Position numbers and translations under genes: made by a program. This document shows, one piece after another, positions 17,443-24,604 of a stretch of DNA of 36,675 nucleotides. The DNA is from Bacteroidales bacterium (lineage in GTDB: Bacteria > Bacteroidota > Bacteroidia > Bacteroidales > UBA12481). Position 1 is the stretch's first letter, and every line of letters begins with the position of its first letter. Below the pieces are notes generated by a model. It was not told where the DNA came from. It saw only the letters and a list, made by a program, of their open reading frames with translations, and ran no database searches. The stretch lies in the NCBI GenBank assembly GCA_023145515.1, contig JAGLDP010000019.1:1-36675 (forward strand). Direction: 5' to 3'.

Positions 17443-18421
17443 GGAAGAGGGCTATTGTTCCTCCTGTGTGCCAGAATAGTACTTTGTCTGTTGGTTTGAA
17501 GAATCCTTTTTCAATGTAAGCCAATAGTCCTGATACAGCTTTGGCACTATAGGTTTGGTCTAATAGGATTCCGGCTTTTTCTGCAAACAGTTTTTCTGCA
17601 ATTAGAGAAGCTTTTGTGGGAACTCCATAAGCTGTTCCCATATAATCAGTTTCAACCTGGATGTCATCATCATTGATAGTAAAAGGCAATTGGAGCTTAT
17701 TGATAATTGGATCAGCAGCAAGGTGGACAGATGCACTTAACTCCTCTGGCGTGCTGTCGGCACTCATTCCAATGATTTTAGCATTCAATCCAAAAAGCTT
17801 TTTTCCCAGAATCAATCCGGCTTGAGTCCCTCCTGATGAGCTGGCATGCAGAATGTAATCAAACGATAATCCTAATTCTTCTTCTTGTACTTTTATTTCC
17901 TGAGCAGCCTTGATAAAGCCCAGGGTTCCGAATTCATCAGATGCCCCCAGGGGAACAATAAGAGGCTTTTTCCCTTCTGCGATTAAAGCATTTGCAAGCT
18001 CCTCCATTTTTGGAATCCTGTCTGTTCGCGTAGGTACAGCATGGATTGTCACTCCTAGCTTTTTGTTAATAAGGTAATTGCCTCTTGCTTGCTCAGGCGT
18101 CTCCCCATTAAGCACAAGAATTACATCAAAACCTTCTTGTCTGGCTACCTGGGCAGTGGTGCGGGCATGATTTGATTGCATCCCTCCCGTGGTTATCAGG
18201 GTATCTACGCCTTGTCTTCTGGCTTCGGCAAAAGTATACTCTAGTTTCCTGAGCTTATTTCCCCAAACAAGTGGTCCGATATAATCGTCTCTCTTGATAA
18301 ATACTCCGGGGCTGGAAGAGGATTTGTTATACAGAAACTTAAGCTCCTGAATAGGTGTATTTAGTGGGGCCAAGGATAATCTGGGAAGTAGATCAAACAG
18401 CTTCTGACTTTTCTCAATCAT
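17438..18421 (-). CDS. PLP-dependent D-cysteine desulfhydrase / ACC deaminase family enzyme
   Basis: A 327-residue fold-type II PLP enzyme. FIKRDDYIGPLVWGNKLRKL carries the Schiff-base Lys (in GNKLRKL), TTGGMQSNHARTTA is the substrate/carboxylate loop, SSSGGTQAGLILG is the PLP phosphate-binding loop, and FWHTGGTIALFQ closes the protein. The family includes D-cysteine desulfhydrase (DcyD: D-cysteine to pyruvate, sulfide and ammonia), 1-aminocyclopropane-1-carboxylate deaminase and related D-amino-acid enzymes, which cannot be separated by eye. It is cytoplasmic, with no signal peptide. It sits alone on the minus strand between two tandem T9SS paralogs, which suggests it was already between the copies or arrived later; no other functional link is evident. 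Confidence 0.92.
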   Translation of the reverse strand: MIEKSQKLFDLLPRLSLAPLNTPIQELKFLYNKSSSSPGVFIKRDDYIGPLVWGNKLRKLEYTFAEARRQGVDTLITTGGMQSNHARTTAQVARQEGFDVILVLNGETPEQARGNYLINKKLGVTIHAVPTRTDRIPKMEELANALIAEGKKPLIVPLGASDEFGTLGFIKAAQEIKVQEEELGLSFDYILHASSSGGTQAGLILGKKLFGLNAKIIGMSADSTPEELSASVHLAADPIINKLQLPFTINDDDIQVETDYMGTAYGVPTKASLIAEKLFAEKAGILLDQTYSAKAVSGLLAYIEKGFFKPTDKVLFWHTGGTIALFQ

Positions 18422-18474
18422 CCCTAAATATACAACTTCTTGTTTTCATAGTCAGATGCTAATCTCACAGGTAA

Positions 18475-18506
18475 TTTGTTTTTACGCAATTTGTCAATTA
18501 CATTTA
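18475..18506 (+). promoter_or_regulatory. Predicted Bacteroidota-type promoter of the second T9SS paralog
   Basis: TTTG at 18475-18478, a 20-bp spacer, then TACATTTA at 18499-18506; a TAA triplet precedes or overlaps the TTTG as in the copy at 15354. It lies 31 bp before the ATG at 18538 and reads away from the opposite-strand deaminase gene. Confidence 0.65.
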
Positions 18507-18537
18507 GCAGCTGTTTATTTAATTAATCTTTTAACCT

Positions 18538-20448
18538 ATGAGAAAAATTTTACTCTTTATGCTAGCTCTTGGTATGTTTTCTTTTACCAGTAGTATGGCA
18601 CAAACCAAAAGTCTGAAAGGTAATGGTGAGACGTTTTACATGACAACCTTCGATTGGGAGGATCCGGCGAATGAAAAAGGCTGGGCTGCTCCGGAAGGAT
18701 TCTATTTCGAGGATCCTGATGATAATGGATTTAATTTTCACTGGACACCTAATGATAGTATAATTGGGACATGGACCAGAGAAGTTCCATGGGAATCTTC
18801 TTCAAAAGAAGATGGTCATCTGGCATTATTACTTGACAATTATAATACCTTGATGGGTACAGAATTGAGTGTCAATAATTCCATAGTTTTCCCAACTTTT
18901 GATTGTTCAGATAAATCATCTGTGATTGTACGATATGAAACCAGTTTCATGTGTTATGCTGGTGCTTGGGAAATGCAGGTGCAGGTTTCAAATGACGCTG
19001 GTGTTCACTGGGCTGCTTATGATGCAGGTTTTGCGTGTGGCCATAAAGACCGTCCGGATGATATCAGTTCAGGACAGGTGGCAATATTTGAAGCTAATAT
19101 TTCAGAAGTTGCTGCAGGGATGTCTGAGGTAATCATTAAGCTTTTCTGGGGAGGAACTACCTGGTATTTCTTGCTGATTGATAACTTTGAATTAGCTGAA
19201 GCCTTTGACAATGACCTTCGTATGGAGCATTATGTGTTAGAATGGGATGATGGAGACGAGAACTCTGTTGAGAGTTATTTCCATAATATTCCAATATCCC
19301 AAATAGGTGGTGCATTCAAAAACTTCGAATCAAGTGTACTGAATTTTGGAGAAGAGGATCAATGGGGAACCTACCTTGAGGTGGATATTTCAAAGAATAG
19401 CCAGAGTATTTGGAATCAGACAACTGATCCTGAAATGATGCCTACGTTGTTCATGGATACTATGAGAGTTCCTGATGTTTTTACCCCGACAGATTTTGGA
19501 CATTATAAGGTTTCTTATGATTTCAAACAGGAAGAAACAGAGCAATCTCCTGAAAACGATATGGCAGATGTCTTCTTTAATGTTACCGATAGTGTATATT
19601 CCAGAACTGATGATACTTCTGAAGAATCTTACGTATACGGATTTGAGGCTTATGGTGCAGAGGGTGTGCCTAATGAGCAACACTTTGTTGGAAGTCAATT
19701 GCCAATTTATGGTGATTGCGAAGTAGATGGTGTATCAGTTTACGTTGCAGGTGGTTTAGCCGATGGCGAAATTGAGTTCCGTGGTGCCTTGTACTGGGTT
19801 CCTCCGGTAGATGAGGATCCTGAAGGATTAGGAGCCATAGAATGGTTGTCTTCAGAGATTGTTGTTCTAGATTCATCTATGCATGATACATGGGTGTATT
19901 TCGAATTTGAAAAAGATGGAGAGTCTGAATTCCTTATGGCAGGAGATAATGTTTATGCTGGTGTAGAGTATTGGAACTGGCATACTGAAGTGGTACCTTA
20001 TAAGCGTTATGAGAACTTTAAAATTGGATCAGATGTTGGCGTTAAGCTAAATGATCCTGTCTCTATAGTGCGTGGAGGTGTTGAAGCAGGATGGGATGAT
20101 GGAACTACTGTTACCAAGAGAAAATTTATGGTGAAGCTTTTCATTAATGATCATAGTAATCGTACAGATGGAGTGAATCTTACTGAGAGTTCAACAGTAT
20201 TGAATCAGAATTATCCAAATCCATTTGTAGGAAGCACAGAAATTAGTTACGATTTAGGCCAGTCGTCAGATGTTACTGTTGATATAACTGATATGACCGG
20301 ACGAGTTGTTCTAAGTCTTGATCAAGGATATAGAGTTGCCGGTACACATACTTGTGCTATTAGTGCAGAGAACCTGGAGGCAGGGATTTATTTCTATACT
20401 TTGAGAGCCGGACAGTTTACAAAAACTATGCGAATGGTGATTAATTAG
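18538..20448 (+). CDS. T9SS type A sorting domain-containing secreted protein (paralog 2)
   Basis: A 636-residue secreted protein that aligns over its whole length with the gene at 15415; both mature N-termini begin with AQTKSLKGNGE. It has a signal peptide (MRKILLFMLALGMFSFTSS), the jelly-roll-like module (FDWEDPANEKGWAAPEGF, SNDAGVHWAAYDAGFACG), the FTPTDFGHYKVSYDF region and the type A sorting domain (LNQNYPNPFVGSTEISYDL, LEAGIYFYTLRAG, MRMVIN). Divergence is spread evenly rather than concentrated in one block, so the duplication is not very recent. No enzymatic motif is seen; a surface-exposed binding or structural role is inferred. It has its own promoter-like boxes and terminator. Confidence 0.9.
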   Translation: MRKILLFMLALGMFSFTSSMAQTKSLKGNGETFYMTTFDWEDPANEKGWAAPEGFYFEDPDDNGFNFHWTPNDSIIGTWTREVPWESSSKEDGHLALLLDNYNTLMGTELSVNNSIVFPTFDCSDKSSVIVRYETSFMCYAGAWEMQVQVSNDAGVHWAAYDAGFACGHKDRPDDISSGQVAIFEANISEVAAGMSEVIIKLFWGGTTWYFLLIDNFELAEAFDNDLRMEHYVLEWDDGDENSVESYFHNIPISQIGGAFKNFESSVLNFGEEDQWGTYLEVDISKNSQSIWNQTTDPEMMPTLFMDTMRVPDVFTPTDFGHYKVSYDFKQEETEQSPENDMADVFFNVTDSVYSRTDDTSEESYVYGFEAYGAEGVPNEQHFVGSQLPIYGDCEVDGVSVYVAGGLADGEIEFRGALYWVPPVDEDPEGLGAIEWLSSEIVVLDSSMHDTWVYFEFEKDGESEFLMAGDNVYAGVEYWNWHTEVVPYKRYENFKIGSDVGVKLNDPVSIVRGGVEAGWDDGTTVTKRKFMVKLFINDHSNRTDGVNLTESSTVLNQNYPNPFVGSTEISYDLGQSSDVTVDITDMTGRVVLSLDQGYRVAGTHTCAISAENLEAGIYFYTLRAGQFTKTMRMVIN

Positions 20449-20470
20449 TACTGTTGAAAAATAGAATTAA

Positions 20471-20499
20471 AAAGCCTTGCTATGCAGGGCTTTTTTTTT
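20471..20499 (+). terminator. Intrinsic terminator of T9SS paralog 2
   Basis: Stem arms AAAGCCTTGC and GCAGGGCTTT around a TAT loop, followed by nine T residues, 22 bp after the stop at 20448. It is nearly the same as the terminator at 17341-17369, so the duplicated unit includes the 3' untranslated region. Confidence 0.9.
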
Positions 20500-20543
20500 G
20501 ACACTTTTTGTAGTTTAAGCCCTGAAAATAAATCCTTGATAAT

Positions 20544-21440
20544 ATGAATATTCCCGTTATTTGTGTTGAAGAAAAAACAATGGCCGAAGCTTATGAAAAA
20601 GCACTGGTCAGATTGTACAAAGAAGGAACCAAGTTCAGAACTCAGTATGATAAACCTGGTGATCCTCTTAGTATAGATTGTACAGTTAATATCACAATCC
20701 TGGAGCCTGAAACAGATCCGATGATTCATAAGGCCTTTCCGGGAGGTATTGATGACCTGAAAGAATATGTTATGGAGCTCAAAGGCTTCAAAGATGATTG
20801 GGTGAAAAATATGAACGATCCGGATGATACACGATGGGAATATACTTATCATGGCAGACTGGCAGCTTATGGGTCGTGGAAGGAGCTGAAAGATATCTCT
20901 GATAAAGGCTCTTCTTTTGTTGCTGGCTTTACTGTAGATCAGATTGAGCTTGCAATCCAAAAATTGATTGCCCAACCTTTCACCAGACAGGCTCAAATGA
21001 TTACCTGGATGCCCAACCTGGATGCAGAAGTGTATGATTCTCCCTGCCTGCAATCACTATGGTACAGGATACTGGAGGATGAAGATGGCGTTTATTGGTT
21101 AAACTCTAATATCCGTTTTCGGAGTAATGATGCGTGGGGAGCAAACTTTATGAACATGTTCGGATTTGTGCAGTTTACTCGTGAAGTGATTGCTGATGAG
21201 ATTCAAAAAAGAACTGGCAAAACTGTAAAGCTGGGTAGAATGAACTGGCAGGCCGATTCATACCATATCTATGGAAAAGACATTGAAAGTGCTAAAGGAC
21301 TGCTTTTTGACCGCTTAGAAAGCTTGACCTTTGAAGAGCGTACTTATAATTTCCATGATGAATTTATTCAGGAAATGTACCAAATGGCCGAACCAATGGT
21401 TCTTCAAAAGATTAAAAACTACAAGGAACAACATGCCTGA
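20544..21440 (+). CDS. Thymidylate synthase-fold protein (dUMP/dCMP-modifying enzyme candidate)
   Basis: A 298-residue protein whose C-terminal two thirds match the thymidylate synthase/dCMP hydroxymethylase fold. Seen: R148 with WMPNLD after it (phosphate Arg region), SPC with C168 as the candidate nucleophile (compare the PC in classical ThyA), FRSND at 192-196 (compare QRSCD), N204 which aligns without gaps with E. coli Asn177 that recognises the uracil ring, and H241/Y243 (compare His207/Tyr209, which hold the deoxyribose). These suggest dUMP or a similar pyrimidine nucleotide plus methylene-tetrahydrofolate as substrates. The N-terminal 140 residues differ strongly from ThyA. It is either a divergent thymidylate synthase or a nucleotide hydroxymethylase. 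It overlaps the next gene, a DNPH1-like hydrolase, by 8 bp. Confidence 0.82.
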   Translation: MNIPVICVEEKTMAEAYEKALVRLYKEGTKFRTQYDKPGDPLSIDCTVNITILEPETDPMIHKAFPGGIDDLKEYVMELKGFKDDWVKNMNDPDDTRWEYTYHGRLAAYGSWKELKDISDKGSSFVAGFTVDQIELAIQKLIAQPFTRQAQMITWMPNLDAEVYDSPCLQSLWYRILEDEDGVYWLNSNIRFRSNDAWGANFMNMFGFVQFTREVIADEIQKRTGKTVKLGRMNWQADSYHIYGKDIESAKGLLFDRLESLTFEERTYNFHDEFIQEMYQMAEPMVLQKIKNYKEQHA

Positions 21441-21843
21441 GAAAGTCTATTTCTGCGGTTCAATACGAGGCGGACGATCAGATAGAGAAATCTATGTCGG
21501 GTTAATCCAACATATTTCACAATACGCTACCGTTCTGACTGAGCATATTGGAGACCTTACAGTAGAAGCTGATCATGAACTAACAGACAAACAGATTCAT
21601 GATCGGGATATGGAATGGCTTGTAGAATCAGACCTGATTATCGCAGAGGTTACCCAAGTCAGCCTGGGCGTAGGGTACGAAATCGGACGGGCATTAGAAA
21701 AAGGAAAACCGATAGTTTGTCTTTATAGAGATGAAGGTAACAAGCGACTTTCAGCCATGATTTCAGGCTGCTCAGCAATCAAAACATTTCATTATTCCAA
21801 CCTGAGCGAAGCCAAAGAAATTCTTGATACTATCCTGGTATAG
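21433..21843 (+). CDS. 2'-deoxynucleoside 5'-phosphate N-hydrolase (DNPH1/Rcl-like)
   Basis: A 136-residue protein of the nucleoside 2-deoxyribosyltransferase superfamily closely resembling human DNPH1 (Rcl), which cleaves the N-glycosidic bond of 5-hydroxymethyl-dUMP and other dNMPs to free base and deoxyribose 5-phosphate. Seen: VYFCGSIRGGR (phosphate-binding start), TEHIGD, IHDRDMEWLVESDLIIAEVT with candidate D67, and SLGVGYEIGRA with nucleophile candidate E83. The frame opens upstream at 21331 inside the previous gene, but the ATG at 21433 gives the exact family N-terminus. It overlaps the thymidylate-synthase-like stop by 8 bp, so translation is probably coupled. Likely role: removing an abnormal or surplus deoxynucleotide made by, or related to, its partner. 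Confidence 0.9.
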   Translation: MPEKVYFCGSIRGGRSDREIYVGLIQHISQYATVLTEHIGDLTVEADHELTDKQIHDRDMEWLVESDLIIAEVTQVSLGVGYEIGRALEKGKPIVCLYRDEGNKRLSAMISGCSAIKTFHYSNLSEAKEILDTILV

Positions 21844-21888
21844 TTTATACCTTCAACTTTTAATGTTACAATAAAACACCTAATTAAA

Positions 21889-24099
21889 ATGAATATTCGA
21901 TCACGACTTTTGTTGCTGCTCTTTGCGGCTTTTTTATTTACAGCTGCACAGGCACAGAAGCAGAAATTTGACACTTTCAAGGATGCCCTGTTTGCCTCAG
22001 GACAGCTGAACGGACAAGGAGGTCCGGCTAATATGACCTGGATTGAGGGAGGTGCAAAATACTCCTTCACAAAAAATAATCAGGGTGCTCAGGAGATCTG
22101 GACCCACACCATGAAGAATGGGAGGGAAGAAATGGTTTTTACTACAAAAGACCTGGTGGTTCCCGGAACAGAACAGGGTTTTCGCTATGTTTCTTTTCAG
22201 TGGACTAAAGACTTCAAGTATCTGTTTTTTAAAACTAATTTCAGACCAATCTGGAGGAATTCAGGAAATTCTGATTATTTCTCCTGGAGTGTCGAGGAGA
22301 AAAGCCTTTCACTGATCGTGGCATCTGCATTCTCAGCCGAGATTTCACCTGATGGTGCTAAAGTTGGATATGGAAAGGATGGGGAATTGCTTGTGTTTGA
22401 TTTAGCCAGCGGTAAGCATACTCAATTAACTAATGACGCAGCCCTCAATAAGTACAATGGACGTTTTGGCTGGGCCCAGGAGGAGGAATTCGGACTGGTA
22501 CAAGGTTGGATATGGTCGCCTGAAAGTAAATATATGGCTTATTGGCAGACAGATGAAACGGAGGTTCCAATCTATAAGCTGACTGATTTCTCAGGTGATC
22601 ATCCTGAATATATGGAGGTGCCCTATCCTAAGGTTGGTGACCCGATTCCTGTTGTTAAAATAGGTGTTCTGAATACGGCTGATGATAGTCAGAAATGGCT
22701 GAACTTTGACCTTGAAGATGGATATGTTCCAAGGATGTATTGGACTAATGATGCAGATAAACTGGCTGTTGTTTGGTTGAATCGTGAGCAAAACCATTTG
22801 AAATTGTATATGGTTGATGTTGCCAGTGAAACCAAAACTGTTGTGTTGGAAGAGAAGTCACAAGCATGGATTGATGTGTCTGATTTTTTCGGAGGCCGTT
22901 TGCATCATTTCTATTTCCCTGATGAGCTGAAATCATTCTTCTTTATCTCTGAATCAGATGGTTATGCTCACATTTATCATTATGATTATGACGGAAATTT
23001 ACTAAATCAGATCACCAAAGGAGATTTTGAAGTAATCGGAATTGATGCTTTTGATTTGAAAAAAGAAAAAATCTATTTCACTTCAGCCGAAGTATCTCCG
23101 CTTGAGCGTCACCTTTTTGTTGCCAGATTTGATGGATCAAAGAAAAAGCAGCTAACAAGTGAAGCAGGACAACATGCAGTATCTGTTAGTCCTGATGGTA
23201 AGTATTATTTAGATATCTATTCAAATGTATCTACTCCCAAACAGGTTGAAATGTGGAATACCAAGGGAAAGATGATAGGAAAAATGGTGGATAACCAGTC
23301 GGTTCTTGAATTTCTTGAGAAAACTGCATATGCACCAAAAGAATTATTCAGTTTTACTACTGCTGATGGCCAAAAGCTTGATGGATATGTTATTAAGCCT
23401 ATCGACTTTGATCCAAATAAATCCTATCCACTCGTACTAAGCGTATATGGTGGTCCCGGTTCACAGGGAGTTTATAACAGTTGGGAGGGAAATCCCTTTA
23501 CTCAATTTTTGGCTCATAAGGGATATGTTGTGGCCAATGTGAATAACCGGGGCAATGGTGGGTATGGTGACGCGTTTGAGAAATCTGTTTACAAGCAGCT
23601 TGGGTATTATGAAAGCAAAGACTTTGTTGAGACGGCACAGTATTTAGCAAAAACTCATTCATGGCTTGATGGCGAGAGAATGGCTATTTACGGACACAGC
23701 TACGGTGGATATACTTCTGCTTTCACTATGCTCACTCATCCGGGTGTATTCAAAGCTTCAATTGTGGCAGCACCGGTTACAGATCACTTGTTTTATGATT
23801 GTATCTTGACAGAGCGATCAATGGGATTAAAAGAAAATAATGCCGATGGATATAAGCAAAGTTCAGTCATCACTCATGCCGGAAATCTTGAAGGAAAACT
23901 TCTGTTAGCACATTCCCTAATGGATGAAAACGTTCACCCTCAGAATACCTTCCAACTGGTTAACGCCTTTAATATGGCAGGCAAAGATTTTGAATTAAAG
24001 ATTTACCCACCAGGGGCTCACGGCATCGCTACTGATCTTACAACATATTTGTTATTGCAAGAGCAGTATATGAAGTTTTTGGAGACAAATCTGAAGTAG
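21889..24099 (+). CDS. Dipeptidyl peptidase IV (S9B family)
   Basis: A 736-residue exported serine peptidase that removes X-Pro/X-Ala dipeptides from peptide N-termini. It has a signal peptide (IRSRLLLLLFAAFLFTAAQA), a beta-propeller with WxxDxxxLxxxW-like blades (IWSPESKYMAYWQTDE), the N-terminal-amine binding acidic motif near GWAQEEEFGLVQGW, and an alpha/beta hydrolase domain with triad S604 (GHSYGGY), D679 (LMDENVH) and H711 (GAHGI). It starts 45 bp after the DNPH1-like gene; a shared transcript is possible but no functional link is evident. Such enzymes in Bacteroidota complete periplasmic peptide breakdown. Length and motifs are complete. Confidence 0.96.
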   Translation: MNIRSRLLLLLFAAFLFTAAQAQKQKFDTFKDALFASGQLNGQGGPANMTWIEGGAKYSFTKNNQGAQEIWTHTMKNGREEMVFTTKDLVVPGTEQGFRYVSFQWTKDFKYLFFKTNFRPIWRNSGNSDYFSWSVEEKSLSLIVASAFSAEISPDGAKVGYGKDGELLVFDLASGKHTQLTNDAALNKYNGRFGWAQEEEFGLVQGWIWSPESKYMAYWQTDETEVPIYKLTDFSGDHPEYMEVPYPKVGDPIPVVKIGVLNTADDSQKWLNFDLEDGYVPRMYWTNDADKLAVVWLNREQNHLKLYMVDVASETKTVVLEEKSQAWIDVSDFFGGRLHHFYFPDELKSFFFISESDGYAHIYHYDYDGNLLNQITKGDFEVIGIDAFDLKKEKIYFTSAEVSPLERHLFVARFDGSKKKQLTSEAGQHAVSVSPDGKYYLDIYSNVSTPKQVEMWNTKGKMIGKMVDNQSVLEFLEKTAYAPKELFSFTTADGQKLDGYVIKPIDFDPNKSYPLVLSVYGGPGSQGVYNSWEGNPFTQFLAHKGYVVANVNNRGNGGYGDAFEKSVYKQLGYYESKDFVETAQYLAKTHSWLDGERMAIYGHSYGGYTSAFTMLTHPGVFKASIVAAPVTDHLFYDCILTERSMGLKENNADGYKQSSVITHAGNLEGKLLLAHSLMDENVHPQNTFQLVNAFNMAGKDFELKIYPPGAHGIATDLTTYLLLQEQYMKFLETNLK

Positions 24100-24119
24100 G
24101 AGGCGGCGTCACGTTGGCG

Positions 24120-24557
24120 TCACTCCTCTGTCACAACAATCTTCTCAATCTTATCACCCTGCTGGATAAGGTCAATTACCTCTAAGCCTTCGTACACCTT
24201 TGCGAAGCATGTATGGTTACGATCAAGGTGAGCTGTGTTTGTTCTGGAATGACAAACAAAGAATTGTGAACCTCCTGTATTTCTTCCGGCATGAGCCATT
24301 GAGAGAACGCCGCGATCATGATATTGGTTGTCGCCATCTAATTCACAATCAATGGAGTATCCTGGTCCACCGGCACCTGTGCCATCCGGACATCCGCCCT
24401 GGATTACAAAATCAGGAATTACTCTGTGGAAATTGAGTCCATCGTAATAGCCATCCTTTGATAGCTTGATGAAATTTTCTACTGTTTTTGGTGCGTCTTT
24501 ATCGTAAAACTCTAACTTCATTACACCTTTTGCGGTATGGATCTCTGCTTTTTTCAT
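24120..24557 (-). CDS. Cyclophilin-type peptidyl-prolyl cis-trans isomerase
   Basis: A 145-residue cyclophilin with no signal peptide, so cytoplasmic. It shows the compact bacterial/archaeal family pattern: KTVENFIKLSKDGYYDGLNF, HRVIPDFVIQGGCPDGTG (catalytic Arg in FHRVIPDF), GVLSMAHAGRNTGGSQFFVC and HLDRNHTCFAKVYEGLEVID. It speeds up prolyl bond isomerisation during protein folding. It is convergent with the dipeptidyl peptidase gene, with only 20 bp between the stops, and stands as its own unit with a promoter-like TACATTTG just upstream. Confidence 0.96.
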   Translation of the reverse strand: MKKAEIHTAKGVMKLEFYDKDAPKTVENFIKLSKDGYYDGLNFHRVIPDFVIQGGCPDGTGAGGPGYSIDCELDGDNQYHDRGVLSMAHAGRNTGGSQFFVCHSRTNTAHLDRNHTCFAKVYEGLEVIDLIQQGDKIEKIVVTEE

Positions 24558-24575
24558 TTTCTAAAATATTTGGTG

Positions 24576-24583
24576 CAAATGTA
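24576..24583 (-). promoter_or_regulatory. Possible -7 box for the cyclophilin gene
   Basis: On the minus strand TACATTTG matches the Bacteroidota -7 consensus TAnnTTTG exactly and lies 18 bp before the ATG at 24557. No TTTG -33 box is visible at the right distance, so support is partial. Confidence 0.4.
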
Positions 24584-24604
24584 AGCAAACTGTACAAGAT
24601 GCAG

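Noticed and set aside
20445-21053. 202-codon minus-strand frame
   Set aside because: Antisense shadow of the thymidylate-synthase-like gene and a terminator; the plus strand carries the conserved motifs.
21331-21432. 34-residue N-terminal extension of the DNPH1-like protein
   Set aside because: It lies inside the thymidylate-synthase-like gene in another frame, and the family N-terminus starts at 21433.
24100-24119. Direct GGCGTCAC repeat between dipeptidyl peptidase and cyclophilin genes
   Set aside because: Two short copies only, in a 20-bp gap; no stable hairpin with a T-run, so not called a terminator or site.
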